Numbered from the stretch's first letter, positions 1 through 12,503 are shown. The stretch is 64,000 nt of DNA from Porpolomopsis calyptriformis (GCA_951640195.1 OX621175.1:620001-684000); one strand, 5' to 3'. Notes: a model not told the origin generated them from the sequence alone. Numbers and translations: made by a program.

Positions 1-1313
1 TGCCCACGAGCTGGAGCTTTGCGAGTGAAACCACTCGCAGAGAGAGGAAACGATCGACAAGATTGACGGAAAGAAATAGCGTCTCTGGGAGGAGGTGGAA
101 GCGGGCATGGACTTGGATGAGCCAATCTATTAGTATCCCACGCATTTTCCATGCGAGGTCATGTTGGCTTTCCATGTAGTTTGGATTCGGCAAGGTTGTT
201 AACTGTGAATTAAAAAAATGTTATTATGAAAGGAGGCCTTCCGAAAATGGACAACGAACCTCGGTTTGTCGGAGATACTCGAAAATCTCGACGACATACT
301 CACTGGCCATGAGTGGGTCATCACCGTCTTCCGCATCAAGATCTTCCCATTGATCACCCTTGGGGTCTGCCTCTGGCTCCAAATCTATGTAAAGATCGGG
401 ACGGAGAAGGTCGCGTTCTCCTTGGGATCGCCTCCCTGTTGAAGCCTCAGGTGGGGGGTCAGATGACGTCCGCCGTTTCTTATGAGCACGTTTTGATTCC
501 TCGTCATCCACGGGTTCGTAAGCCCGAACGAATACCTGCCGCGACTCTGGTGGCCGTGAAAAGACCGGTGTGGGGATTTTATCCGTTAGAGGACCAGACT
601 TGCGCCTCGAGAGTTCGGGGACCAAAGTAGGGGCCGGTTTGAGTACTGGTTCCGGAGCAGCAGGGGAAATGATGACAAGATCGGCGACAGGAGGATCAAT
701 GACAGGCTCATCGACGACATGGAGATCAATGACAGGGTGATCAACAACCATTACATCTTCGGCGGCCACCTCCACAATTTCTGGTTCTTCCTGCACTTCC
801 TCCAAATCTGGTAGCGGAGGTGGATCCGCTGCCGTCCGCCGAGTGGTACGCCTCGTGGCGGTTCCTCCGTTGACTCGTTTTTTGGCACCCACCGATGCTG
901 GCTGATCCTTGAGGATAACACCGTCAAACTTTTCCTTGGCGAGGTCCTTGTCCTTCTTGAGGCCTTTCGCGGGTTTCGTCCTGCTATTGGTGACCAACCT
1001 CGTAACCTCGCCCAGGGCTGCACGTTTTCGCTTTCCCATAGATGAGTCTACCTTGGCATCGCCGTTGGCCTTCGCGCGCGATGCAGCCGTTGTAGCCGTG
1101 ACGCGAGCAGGCGCATCGTTGGCACTCAGCTTGGTACCTCCGGATGAAGGGGGTTTCGCACGCGACTTGCTTCGCGAAGGTCTAGCATTGGCGTTTTCGG
1201 TATCCTTCGCGGTGGCAGTGCGGGTAACCCTCGTCGTTCGCCGTGTCTATTGATCGTTCAGCTGGTGAGGTTGCGAATGGGAAAAATATGCTCACGGGAA
1301 TATTTGAGGACAT
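1..1313 (-). CDS. B-type (G2/mitotic) cyclin, C-terminus beyond the window
   Basis: Activating partner of Cdk1 at G2/M, nuclear. Model: exon 1 1313-1296, intron 1295-1247, exon 2 1246-260, intron 259-203, exon 3 from 202 past the edge; junctions are GT-AG in phase 0. 402 residues are visible. The first ~305 are low-complexity and rich in Arg, Lys, Pro and Asp, as in cyclin N-tails. A degenerate destruction box RAALGEVTR starts near residue 81; the usual final Asn is Arg. The cyclin fold begins with [17 protein letters not shown], then [10 protein letters not shown] and [16 protein letters not shown], the family's most conserved stretches. The start at 1313 was chosen because the 49-bp intron restores an Arg-rich N-terminus typical of fungal B cyclins; a Met at 1039 would drop the front. 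Most of the cyclin boxes lie outside the window. Family assignment is secure; which Clb it is cannot be told. Confidence 0.93.
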
Positions 1314-1559
1314 GACAGGCTATCGTGTGTGGTCTTTGGATGCAGTTTCGACAAAGTCAAGTGGTGGTGAAGGTATAAGATCAAGTTCAAGGTCACGAGC
1401 GGAACGCTTTGCCATTAAAACCCAACCGAACAAATATGTACAAACTACACAAATACAAGCAAACAAAGCGGTACGCGTCAAGGTCACGTGTGTTCACGCC
1501 TGCTCTCGTGTATTTCAATTGATGAAATGGTAGTCACATCCGAATAGATTCAGCGTGTT

Positions 1560-4500
1560 CTATAGCTTTGAGCTATCATCCTTTTCCCAACCAGGATTCT
1601 TCTGCAATATCACAAGACCCTCCAGCACGTTCGTGTAAGGAATGAATTCCTCAGTCGCCAACTCTGCCCTCTCGGTCGTCCCTAACCGCACTGGTGTCTG
1701 ATGGGTCTGGAACCCAGAAATCGTCCGAGGTTTTCCAGCCTGTCCAACCACGTCGACCGCCTAGCAATGATAGAGCAGTGAGGGAAGAATAATGGTGCTA
1801 ACGCATCAATGCCTACCTGGCCTACTCGGACAGTCACGGGCTTCGGCTTGAGCTCCTCATCTAGCGTGATCAAAAAGCGCGGATACATAGCTGTTACCAA
1901 AAAGTACAGCATCCAATGATACTTGTCAAGCACAACTACGATTTCGAGGCATCAATTTTTACATTCTTCAAGTGAAAACGAGACGCTACTCACAGGCCTT
2001 CGCATCCGTAAACGCCGTCAATGTTGCCAAAAGTCCAGCCACCGCCGTCCGACTCATAATATTACGATCGGAGAAGAACGGATTCAGCCCAATCGTCCCC
2101 TTGCCCATATGTACCAGACCCTGTGCAATGCGCACCATGAACAGACAATCGGCCTCTTTAAAGTAGTACCCGGCTAGCTGGCGGAGCATCTGTGCCAGCC
2201 GAGCGTTGTTCGAGCCAGCTCCCACAAGACCCATGGCAAAAATGGCATTCAGAGCCACTTGTAAGTCGTTATCATGACTGTATTTTGATAGCGTGTCTAA
2301 TATTGGCAACTTGGGATTCGACGCGCTCACAAGGCCGAGGGCCAAGGGTACAGCTCTTCGAATAGTCGGTTCACCGTAGTGCATCTATTACTCGTCAGCA
2401 AGTGTAACAGAAGAAAGGGAGAGGGAGATCACCAGATGGTTGAATTGCCTGAGTGACATCTCGGCGCCAATGTCCTCACCCATCGCAACCAGGGCAATTC
2501 CCAGGACAGCAAACGCTTGGAACGTATCATCCTGTTTCGTCTCGTTTTTGGGATCTTTATTCTCCGGTTCTTTCCCCTTCTCTTTGTCCCTTGACGTGTC
2601 GATGTGCTCGTCGCAATGATGCAGCATCATTTGCACTTTGAGAACATTCCCAGACCCAGCGAAGGAACAAACTTCGACCAAAATCTGGGCAGTTTTGGTT
2701 ATCGGATGTTCAATTGCCTTGAGCGTCTCGATCGTTGCATCCTTTGCGTCCGAATCCTGTAGGCCTATTACCCAGGGAAATGGTCAACACAACCCCAAGA
2801 TTACATGGACACTGATTCAACAAACCAAGATAAAGGAGGCCCAAGCCTAACACCATAAATCTCCCCCACTTCTCATCAAGAGCTTTATCATCCCTCTCCA
2901 TCAGTGTCTGCAAAATCGTACTTGCAACGTCTCCGTTGGCACTCCCCACAAACACAAACCCAAGTGCAAGGGCAGAAAGAGCGGCAATTTCCATTGACAC
3001 CCCCTCGTCAGCGACGTGCGGCAATAACAATGATAGAAGATCCTCGCGGTGAGAACCTGCGTACGCGAGTCCTAGCCCCATGATGGCGTTTGTTTTCAAC
3101 AGGACTGATTTGTTGTCGACATAGTCGCCCAGAAGAGCAAGTGCTGCGTCAGCCTCTGTACGAACACCAGTATTTAGAAGACCTGTTGCGAGAAGAGCAC
3201 CGGCCTTGAAAAAGGAGGTGAGTAAACAGTGACTAACGGCCTCTGGACCTACTTTGATAAACTCCTCGGAGGAATATGTGTACTTATCGACATGACTAAG
3301 TCCCACATCCGTATCCCACAAAAGACTTAGCCCAAGACTAGCAGCGGCACTCAACATGCCTAAAGCGCAAGTGTATTTAGAGCCGTGGGACGGTTGAAGA
3401 GAAGAGACAGACCATGGTCCTTGTTTTTGTATATCCAACTATTTCCTTCTTCAGCTTCGACCATGAGCTTATCGTTGCCAAATCCGGCATTGACGAACGC
3501 ATTGACGAACGTTCCGGCAAGATTTCCTCGCGCAGAATCGACATTCGCTGTCGTAGTCGGTCCTGTCCGTGAGACAACAGATTCACTGTAACGGTCCGCG
3601 AAGGATCGATGTACCCACGCGTGTTTTCAAGATGTGACTTGTACACATCCTCCAGACTCTTTGGATCAGCAACACCGAGTTCCTTCCCAAACTCTCGGAA
3701 GAACGTGCTCAACCGTGTATTACTCAGACATTCTAACAAGTCTTCCGGAAGTTCTTCTAAAAGGTCGATGTCTGCATCTGCATCTCCATCGTCGTCGGTA
3801 GTTGGGAGTTGCAGCCATTCAAGAGGTATTTGTGCTCGTGCGAGAAGAAAGGCAAGCTGGCGCCGCATTAGCCTGAAGGAGTAATTAACATGTAGAATGA
3901 AGAGAACAGATGCAAGTCGCACGGATTAGCGGGTGCGTTAAAGTCCTGTTGGATGAGGTCGCCATCTCCCAGACGGATGGCAAGGGCGAGAGCTTCTGGG
4001 AACTTATCATATTGTAGATAGATCTGATGTGCGGAGCGCAGAAATGCGATGTCGTCCTGTGGTAATGGAAGAAGATTCACACAGCTGCCAACAGAATTCA
4101 GACTTAACAAGGAAGAAAAAGATGAACAGAACTGCCCACCGAACCATGTACTGCGTAACTCGTACATAAGTATCTTCGTCCACCAGATCAGCGATTCTAT
4201 GAACCATTTCTAGCTCTTCCAACAAATCAACCGCGTCTGGTTCTGCATTATGTGCAAGTAAGAATTTCGCACATTGAATTGCGAGCGCACGCAAGTCCTC
4301 TATCGATCCAATTACTTCTGCTGGTTTAACTGGTGTGTCTTCCTGGTCATCTGTCGGAGGAACTGCTGGGGATACGGCTGGGAGTTCGGCCGCTTCCTCG
4401 TCCATGCGAAAGGTATATTCTTCACCAAGTTCGGCAGCAAGGTGCCGAACGTATTCGTGACCCCATGAACCAGGTTCGGCCAGGGTAGACGAGGCAGGCA

Positions 4501-5116
4501 GGAGAGAATCGGAGAGGAGACGGTAACGTAGAGTTCCACGGGGTTCGGTGTCAGAGTATGTCATAGCAAGGACGGAGAGTATGTCGCAGAAGAGGCTCTA
4601 CGGATAAATAAGGAGTCAAAACAAATAGTTGGTTGCAGTATCAAATCTTGACCTTGTCTTCGGAAGCAGGCCATGAATCATTCAAAGCTTGAAGGCCGGG
4701 ATAGTATGGGTGAAGGAACTTGAGGGGTTTGGGGACGGACGTCATAGAAGACGTTGATGTTCTGATCAACGTCCGGAGAGTTTCGAGTGCGGGGCGGTAA
4801 AGTTCGGTATTTGGTTCCTTTCACGTCTGTGAAGATTTACAGAGTAAAGCGATGAGATCACAGCAAACCTTTAGACGTTCCACAAGCATATCCAACTCAT
4901 TCCTTAGCTGGATGTCTTCCTCAGACTGGAGAAGTAAATCCTATTTGTATCTGAGCGTCTAGAAGAGAAACTGGCACGCACCAGTTCCTCTCCGTCTTCG
5001 TTTGGGTCTTCCTTGGGCTTTGACGCGACCTCCTTCTTGTCTTTTTCATCAGCTTTTTCATTTTTCTTTTTGGGATCGTCTGAGGGGACCTGGATAGAAA
5101 AGCCGTTAGCAGACAT
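1560..5116 (-). CDS. RPN1: 26S proteasome regulatory subunit Rpn1 (PSMD2)
   Basis: Largest base subunit of the 19S regulatory particle; it docks ubiquitin-like shuttle factors and Ubp6. Thirteen exons, all GT-AG: 5116-4982, 4925-4869, 4817-4653, 4597-4140, 4084-3923, 3872-3619, 3547-3413, 3359-3253, 3204-2826, 2764-2433, 2384-1994, 1935-1817, 1760-1560. They sum to 2895 nt, 964 residues, close to the yeast and human lengths. Visible landmarks are a charged Lys/Glu N-tail, [19 protein letters not shown], the PC-repeat core ([72 protein letters not shown]) and the C-terminal [16 protein letters not shown] with [14 protein letters not shown]. The Met at 5116 is preferred; the frame is open upstream only through a GTG. 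The junction at 3618/3548 was set by phase and fit to the [11 protein letters not shown] motif and is the least certain. Divergent from the CBS gene with 68 bp between start codons. Confidence 0.97.
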
Positions 5117-5184
5117 CTTGTACGCGTCACTTGAGTGTACGGTCACACATGCACAGTCACGTCACGCAACCGTCTCTTGCAGAA
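5117..5184. promoter_or_regulatory. 68-bp divergent promoter between RPN1 and the CBS-domain gene
   Basis: Only 68 bp separate the start codons of two divergent genes, so both core promoters and 5' UTRs must overlap here or each other's first exons. The stretch holds two TCAC/GTGA-type motifs, including TCACGTCACG near 5158, but no TATA box. Regulatory role is inferred from position only. Confidence 0.5.
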
Positions 5185-5870
5185 ATGGCAGAAGACAAGT
5201 ACCGTGGTGCAGTCGTCGAGGTATGGTCCATTCTCGTACTCGAACTAACGAATTCTCTGAATTTCGCATCCAAAGGACCTCCAACTACCCCCTGCATTCG
5301 CCCTTCCGCGTGATGCTGCCATATCGCGAGCAATGGAGCTCGCGTACGACCGCGACTTTTCTCACATCCCGTACGGTGTTTTTAAGTAAGGTTAGCGTTT
5401 GACTGACGACCACACAGTGTACTTGATCGCCGTCGGAGACCGATCGGTTATCTCGATGTCGCAAGATTGAAGGATGAATGGAAACGCGACAATGCCGACC
5501 CGGTCCGTGTTTCTTCCTTCCCTCGATCATCGTATCAACCCCAGTTGTTAGAACGAAAAAGTCTCTCGATATATGACAAAATTTAACCGATCTTCCTCCC
5601 ATCCATACGCCCTTATCACCCCATCTTCGCCTTTAGCTGACCTCGAGCAATTTTTGGAAACCAACATTTTCGCGCTAGGTCCATCCACGCGTTGCATGCA
5701 ACCCGAAATCTCCACTAAATGACATCGCAACTTCCAGTCACAGATCTTGATCGAAAGTTTGTGCTGGCCGTAGCAACATCACAGGATTTGGATGTAAGAC
5801 TTCTCACCTACCCTCCACCGCTCCCTGATGGACAGATGGTCAGAATTTTGTGTCCCGTCGAGGACTTTGA
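5185..5870 (+). CDS. Small CBS-domain protein, 141 residues
   Basis: Six exons: 5185-5220, 5276-5370, 5418-5502, 5552-5678, 5738-5793, 5844-5870; total 426 nt with consistent phase and GT-AG junctions. The protein consists of little more than one pair of CBS motifs: the first around residues 15-70 (LPRDAAISRAMELAYDRDFS, then HIPVLDRRRRPIGYLDVARL), the second around 73-135 (VSRYMTKFNR, ITPSSPLADLEQFLETNIFA, then DRKFVLAVATSQDL). CBS pairs bind adenosine nucleotides and usually tune a partner protein; no catalytic domain is attached here. It ends in NFVSRRGL. Partner and ligand cannot be read from sequence. Confidence 0.88.
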
Positions 5871-6295
5871 CTATAAGTTCGCCCAGCAATGTCTACACTC
5901 TCGTGTATTTGGTCCTGATCAGTTGTATCATTTTTTCGCCCCCCCAGAACGGCATGTTCACCATAAGCTTGAGCACAGCAACTCTATGTATACGGTATCA
6001 TGATGGCCCACACGGCAACTCGCTGATGGTTGCGGGTAAGCCATGCTGATCATTACTTTCCCAATCTGGTCATTGGCTGTCAATGGCATGATGGCCAGTG
6101 TTCCGACCCAGCATTCCGTTATAAATGCCGTTGGAAGAATTAAAATTGATAGATTCGTCTCGAGGCGGTACGCGTTGCTTGATCTCCACCGCAGTGTAGC
6201 CCTTCAAGCTTTGACCTCCACCATACGGGCGCAGGCCGACCACATATCCGTGTAGAGCTGTCGGGGACAGTTTCTTCACCCACAATCCTTTCAAA
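5871..6295. other. Intergenic, CBS gene 3' end to receptor 5' end
   Basis: 425 bp between two genes on the same strand. It must contain the CBS-gene terminator and the receptor promoter. I see no convincing coding frame, no clear TATA box and no repeat. Confidence 0.6.
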
Positions 6296-8484
6296 ATGTC
6301 TCAAAATCTTTCATTAGACCCCAGCCAGTTCTCTGGGGCCGTCGTGAGTGCCTTCCACTAGATTGATGATATGTTACATATAATTGCCTCACCCAGGTTG
6401 TGAATATATTCGCCTTGCTATCTGCAAAAGCCTTGCTCTTGGTCGGTATCCGGGTGGGCTGGCTTGCGCTAAAGGCCCATCTACGTCACGGCAAGGGGTT
6501 TTCCCCACCAGAGTCCGCCTTCTTTCAAACACGAATGGGAGTATACGCGGTCTGCCTCCTCACAGGTAATTTATTCAGCAGCATCGCTGGCGTCATTGGA
6601 ATTGCCTGGGTGGCCAAGCGAATGGTCATAGTGGGTATGTACCAGATCCATTATATTTCATCTTTGATTCACACCTTCCTTCAAGGTTCGGCCTGTACTG
6701 CTCAGGGTACCGAGTTTCCTCGCGAGTCGACATTCTGTGACTAAGAATGACTTTCATTTACAGCCGTGTTCATGTCAATGGGTAATTCTTCAACGGCGTA
6801 TTTTATTGTCGCGATTGCAGTCCATTCGTTTATTTCTCTCGTATTACGTCGACGTCAACCGATGTGGACTGGGATCCTGGCCGTTGCAATCGGATGGACG
6901 TTTGCGTTCACCATATCACTCGCTCCTTTGTCGCCTGCGCTGGAGAATGGCGCAATGTACGGACCTGGGGATCTGACTTGCGGGGTCCAGAGTATATTCA
7001 TCAAAGCTTTGTTCTACCATCACCTCCTTCCGGTACGTATCGATCTTGTTACGAATCGTGATTACCTTGTATTAATAGCTTCTTCAAGATTCTTTTGGCT
7101 TCCATCCTTTCGACGATATTATATTCAGTCATTTTCCTCGTTCTTCGGGGCACCTTGACTATTCACAATGGGCTGAAATTAACCCTCACCCCAACTCGTC
7201 GGTGGAGCGATGAAGTTGATGATCTGAAAGGATATCATCGCTTCATTTTGGCTATAGCCAGGACTATGCTATGGTGAGTTATTATTCCGGAATTCAGCAC
7301 TGCGACCATGTTCACCCTCTTCTGTTTAGGTATCCAGTTGGTTAGTAAACATGTAGACTCTTCTGATGAATCCAGTCTAATCGCGTTGCAGCATATGTAA
7401 TTCTTCTCTTCCCATATTCTATCACCCGGCTGTTGTCCCTTTCTGGTTTCTACGTTCCCACCGGATTCTCGATGTTTGCCTTCTCATGCTGGTATATGCT
7501 CGGTATGATCGGGTGCAGGCGGTTTCTTTCTGTTACTGAAATAGATCTTTGTCATCAGGTGTCGTCAATGTGGTTCTTCTGTACAACACTTTCCGTGTCC
7601 TGGTTCCTGCCTTCGAGTTGTTACTACCTCAATCAAAACCCAGTACCATGGAAGACGGCCGCATGCAGTCCATGATGACACAGACTACGCCGACTGACTT
7701 CCAGAAGGAGGCTATGGAGGTCGGCTGCCACATAATAGCGCACCATAGATCCGCCACCGCCAGTTCTATCGCATCCTCCACCCGTGGTTTGATTTCCAAT
7801 CATCCTTCCACAGAGGAGGTTAATGACAGCCGTAGTTCGGCTGGGTCGTCTACTCTCCATGATGCGTCTTCTCCTCTTGCAGACCTGTATCACGGTGCTA
7901 TTGTCATCCCCGAGCCAGTCTCCAACTCTCCGGATGCGTCTTCCCGACCAACATCAATAAATTCGACTCTGAGTCTCTCGGCAGTCCTCCGATCCACTCG
8001 CACGACGAGGGTACAATACCCTGAATTTCACCGGGTCCTTAACCAAAACGGGGGATCAAACGGTAAAAGCAAAAGCCTCGAGCGACAGGATTCTGCTCAA
8101 TCATTTCCGCGCGACGTCAACTCTGTACGACCGTCCACGATCCAAACCACTTTAGAACGTGACAGCTTCGACATCACTTCCGCGCAGCATTCCCCAGAGA
8201 CTCTGGATATATCAGGGTGGCTTGCACAACAGCCGTCTGAAGACTTTGTCCCCCCTCCCCGACCACCAAAGCGGCCTCCGCTGCACACATCCCAACCATC
8301 TCTTACAGCTGTCTCACCCACTGGGTCTCCTGTAAGCGAAAATGCGGACGACATCGTGGACGGCGACTTGTCCAGCTATTCGTCGCCCTACGCCGCCCCA
8401 CGAGCTCCCTTCCCGATCCCTCCTCATCGTCGAAACGACTCCCAGACTAGAGGCAAGAATGTCACCCGACCAGAGCCGTTTTGA
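6296..8484 (+). CDS. Seven-transmembrane receptor-like protein, candidate fungal GPCR
   Basis: Eight exons: 6296-6343, 6397-6634, 6686-6706, 6764-7032, 7089-7273, 7330-7340, 7392-7502, 7559-8484; 1809 nt, 602 residues. Two exons are only 21 and 11 nt. Seven hydrophobic segments are visible in the first ~300 residues: near NIFALLSAKALLLVGIRVGW, AVCLLTGNLFSSIAGVIGIA, STAYFIVAIAVHSFISLVL, GILAVAIGWTFAFTISLAPL, ILLASILSTILYSVIFLVL, AYVILLFPYSITRLLSL and FSMFAFSCWYMLGVVNVVLL. Cys residues before TM3 (SACTAQ) and in loop 2 (LTCGVQ) could form the usual GPCR disulfide. The last ~300 residues are a Ser/Thr/Pro-rich cytoplasmic tail. The layout fits the fungal cAMP-receptor/Git3-like class of nutrient receptors. 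It lacks STE3 pheromone-receptor hallmarks. Ligand unknown. Confidence 0.82.
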
Positions 8485-8816
8485 GTATTCCCTTTTTATT
8501 CTGTGATTGGACCTTCACGTATCACTTTGAATCTTCGTATTCAACGATAGACACCAGTGATAGGTGCTTGTTTTCTCTGATGATCTTTGGGCCTGCGGCT
8601 TCAAATGTGAACTATACATTCCTGTGTTGAGAATAGCAAGATTGAAAGTTACTACGAAAATGTATCTACAGTAGAGGCAATATCATCATCGAACGGCTTA
8701 CGCGACGACAGGGGGCTCTCGAACACGTGACGATACCTGACTTACCTCCGCTGACCTGTCCAGCGAACAGGCATATTTTTGCATCCCCACGTCATTAACC
8801 GGTATCAAAGACCGTG
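8485..8816. other. Intergenic, receptor gene to TFIIF beta
   Basis: 332 bp between two plus-strand genes; no supported frame, repeat or RNA gene seen. Confidence 0.6.
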
Positions 8817-10098
8817 ATGGATGATCTATCCGTTGAAGATGACAGGAAGCCATTTGAGGCGTCATTGGAGAACTTGAACGAGGAAGAAACACAGCCAGAT
8901 CCCGACGAGGAACTCATGCTAGACCAAGGGAATGGAAGGGTGTGGCTCGTAAAGGTGTGTACACCGGTCGCGCCAACACATTCCTCCAATTGATCTCCGG
9001 TCTTGCTTTTAAAAGCTCCCAAAATATCTCATGGAACGCTGGGCGTCCATCGACGTCGAAGACGTCCACCTCGCGTCCCTACGCATTTACCCGAACGCGG
9101 CGGGGCCACCAGGGAACAAGCCACGCATCGTACTCTTTCTGCCGCCCAACCCCAGCCCAGACCAGGCAGCCGACGCCAATGGCTCGAATCCACCACCCAA
9201 GACGGACCCTTCCCGTCCGATATTCATCCCGAACCCCGCGTACACCATCCAGCGCCCCGCCGACGAGCCCGACGCATACGAGTTGGAGATGTTGAATGAC
9301 TCGGTCGAGAATCAGATCGTCGTCGCCGAGCGCCCGAAGGACCCCTTCCTGACCCTCGTCGGTGCCCCCACTCCTGGTCCGGTCAATCCCCGCGCGCGAA
9401 CGACTATCCTCACCGGGCGCATCAAACACGAATGTAACCTGCGGCCCGTGTTTTCTGCCACATACCGGAGGCAGATGAGGGAGCGGACCAAGAAGTACAA
9501 CACGCCGAAGCGGCAGATTTTGAGGATTGAAGAGGCCGATGTGCCCGGTGGGCGAGGAGGCGTTAACAGGCTTAGTAGCGGTGTGACTGTGGGCGCTGGT
9601 AATACATTTGGGAACCTCATTGTGCGTGCCACCTCTTTTCATCTTCGCCTAATTAACACGACTTACAACCTGCAGCCGTCCAAACCGAAGCACGCAAAGG
9701 GCTCATTTGAACGCATGGCGCGGATACCACGGAATCAGCTCCTTGATCTCATATTCAATCTCTTTCGGGATACACCGCGGTGGGGGATCAAACCTCTGCG
9801 CGAAAAGACTCAGCAGCCTGAGGCATACCTTAAGGAGGTGCTCAGCGAGGTCGCGGATCTTCATCGGAGTGGGGAGTACAATGGGCTGTGGGAATTAAAG
9901 GATAACTATAAGGGGGATGGGGCAAGTCTTTCTCTTTGGTGTCCTTTTTTTTCGCTGCTGACTTGCTGCTTTTCGGTTCATTTCCAGTTCAAAGGAGAAT
10001 TTATATTACCAACAGCGGGTGATTTAGGGGAAACTAAGGTCGAACCTGGTGGCGAGGAAGAAGAGGAGGAAGATGACGATATGGAGGAGGTTTCATGA
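8817..10098 (+). CDS. TFG2: Transcription initiation factor IIF, beta subunit (Tfg2/RAP30)
   Basis: TFIIF partner of RNA polymerase II in the pre-initiation complex. Exons 8817-8954, 9016-9621, 9676-9921, 9988-10098; 1101 nt, 366 residues. The N-terminal dimerisation domain opens with GNGRVWLVKLPKYLMERWAS; the middle carries MRERTKKYNTPKRQILRIEE; the C-terminal winged helix is clear (RIPRNQLLDLIFNLF, then RWGIKPLREKTQQPEAYLKE and LSEVADLHRSGEYNGLWELK). It ends in an acidic tail closing DDDMEEVS, like yeast Tfg2. The last intron (9922-9987) begins GCAAGT: a GC-AG intron, chosen because no GT donor keeps the acidic tail in frame. Intron 9622-9675 is 54 nt, so its retention would not shift the frame. 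Confidence 0.95.
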
Positions 10099-10233
10099 GG
10101 TGGACAATCGTTATTTATTTCATAGCATTAATCAAAAAGGCGATATTAACGTACCTCGCCGTCGTTGTACGCGTGGGTCTATTCCTCGACCGTGAAGACC
10201 ATCCTGTCCCTTTTGGCAACCGTTCAAGTTACC

Positions 10234-12503
10234 ATGACAAAGAGGAAAAACTCGGACGATCACTATAGTACGAGCAGTGATTCAGACTCACTCGCATCGT
10301 CGTGGAAACCATCGAGGACGCCCATTTCCCGACGCTTCCGAACGAAACAGAAAGTCAAGGCCGCCCATACCGACTCGGATGGTCGTGGTCACCTTGACGA
10401 GCAGAAGAATGAGAATAACAGACACGCGTTCTCAACCCATCTTGTCGCGCCTGAGGCTCTCATTGGCACCACCCTGCTGGAGTGGTATGCTGGCGTACAT
10501 GGGTCCCGCGGCATGCCCTGGCGCAAGCCCTTTGACCCTTCATTAGATCCTGAGCGCCGTGCCCAGCGTGCCTATGAGGTAAGATCTTCGCCCACCGACC
10601 CCTACACACGTTCGTTCATCAGCTGGGTAGGTCTGGGTGTCAGAAATAATGCTACAGCAAACTCAGGTAGCGACGGTGATTCCTTATTTCAATAATTGGA
10701 TGGAGAGGTCAGTGACATTGGTCCCATCTCTTCTCTCCCCCACATGCTGAATGCACATCAGGTTTCCGACAATTAAAGATCTGGTAAGCTAACCCATTTA
10801 ACGATTGACGTACAATCCTTCGCCGTTTGTAGTGGGGAAGCTTGATCAACTGACATCCATGCTGGGATCGATCGTTTTGTAATTTCGGATCATCTTTTCC
10901 CAGCACAGCTCCCCAGATGGTCGGATTATTGCCAAAGGGATACTTTTACCGCACATATTTTCAAGCCTTTCCCATCGAAAATATGGGGGATTGCTCACGT
11001 CAGGCTGGGGTCCCATTCTGACTGTTCTAGGCTGCTTCAGATATCGAAACGGTCAATCGTCTCTGGAAAGGCCTAGGCTACTACTCCCGTGCGGCCCGTC
11101 TGCTCAAAGGCGCTCAAAAGGCCGTCCAGGAACTAGGCGGTCGCCTACCCGAGAACGCGAAGGACATGGAAGCGAAAATACCTGGAATTGGCCGGTACAG
11201 TGCCGGTGCCATCTGTTCTATCGCGTATAACCAGAAAGCGCCCGTGGTGGGTCGGCCTCCCATGTGGCAGTGCAATTTGACTGATCGCCCCTGCTACTTA
11301 TCGATCTTTTTTTTTCTTCTCTTCTTCCCCTGTTCCGCAGCTGGATGGAAATGTTCACCGACTACTCAGCAGACTTCTGGCTCTGCACGCCCTGCCCAAA
11401 GCGAAAGCTACGCTCGATATTCTTTGGTCGGGTGCAACAGCCTTGGTTGAATCCTCCGATCGTCCCGGTGATCTTAACCAAGCTCTCATCGAGCTTGGGA
11501 GTACTGTGTGTAAGGCCCATGATCCTGCTTGTGTTCAGTGTCCATTGAGACAGTGGTGTAAAGCGTATCAACGCAGTCAAGGAAAGGTAAAAAAAATTAC
11601 GCTCCTCATCATTTCCTGTAACGCGGGTCGTATCTATGGCTGATTCCAACTAAGGCGACCGAACATTCGCGATCTCACTCTCCGGAAATGGTGGATATTG
11701 AAGATGTATGCACTCTTTGTGACCCATTACCAAACGGGGCACCCGTTACTGCGTACCCAATGAAGGTGGAACGCAAGAAGGCTAGGGAAGAGCTTGATAT
11801 TGTTAATGTTGTGGAGTGGCGTCACACCGCAAACAGCGACCGTCGGTTTCTACTCGTTCGGCGACCTGAGGGGGGTGAGCACTTTCTCACATTCTCGGAA
11901 AAAATTGCCAAAGCTCATTGACCCTCGTCAGGCCTTTTGGCAGGTCTTCATGAATTCCCCACCATGCCGGACGTGTCTGGCTCCCACACTACTTCAGACC
12001 TAACCAGGATAACCCGGCAATTACTCTCTTGGTTACTACTATCACCCCCAGAGGAATATTCAGAAGGGCAAGTGTCACCAGAATTGTCAGTTGGGGTACG
12101 CGGCTCTGGGTCATTTCGAGTTACGAAGATAGAGCGGGCAGGAGACGTTGTCCATGTGTTCTCCCATATCAAGAAAACATATCGCTTGCAATGGGTGTTA
12201 CTGGAAGGGGGGAGTGAGCCTCCCAGATTAAATCCGAAGCCCGAGAGCAACCCTGGCAAAGTTAAAGGAAAAGGAAGGAAGAAGAAGGGGAAAGGACGAG
12301 AGGGTGTTGTTAGTGGGGCCAGCGAGTCTGAGCCATCACCTAAGTCGCCAATCTCCATGTGGGTGCCCATTCATGAAGTCGCCAACGCCAAGTATGTAAC
12401 AGTAACTTGGTGTTGGGAGTCATCCTTACTGAAGTATTTTGTCAGCATCGGAAATGGAGTTGTGAAAATATGGAACCAAGTCAAAGCCTTGTGGGAAGGC
12501 TGA
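10234..12503 (+). CDS. MUTYH: A/G-specific adenine DNA glycosylase (MutY homologue)
   Basis: Base-excision repair enzyme removing adenine mispaired with 8-oxoguanine. Exons 10234-10578, 10631-10707, 10762-10783 (22 nt), 11031-11246, 11341-11586, 11655-11874, 11932-12391, 12446-12503; 1644 nt, 547 residues, phases consistent. Catalytic core: [19 protein letters not shown] with the catalytic Glu of SEIMLQQT, the helix-hairpin-helix [16 protein letters not shown] and LDGNVHR carrying the catalytic Asp. The iron-sulfur loop is C-x6-C-x2-C-x5-C ([17 protein letters not shown]). The C-terminal part (from about residue 330) is NUDIX-like and reads the 8-oxoG base: [21 protein letters not shown] basic Lys/Gly-rich insert around codons for [19 protein letters not shown] interrupts it. 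Intron 10784-11030 is 247 nt, unusually long for this window. The Met at 10234 was preferred to an in-frame one at 10165. Confidence 0.94.

Noticed and set aside
909..1253. Plus-strand 114-codon frame over the cyclin gene
   Set aside because: Shadow of the low-complexity, GC-rich cyclin N-terminus on the other strand.
5117..5146. RPN1 start further upstream at 5146
   Set aside because: That codon is GTG; the first ATG in frame is at 5116 and gives a normal Rpn1 N-terminus.
6296..8484. Seven-TM gene as the STE3-type receptor for the pheromones
   Set aside because: It lacks the STE3 signature in the first helices and third loop, has a different loop and tail layout, and lies 12 kb from the nearest pheromone gene among housekeeping genes.
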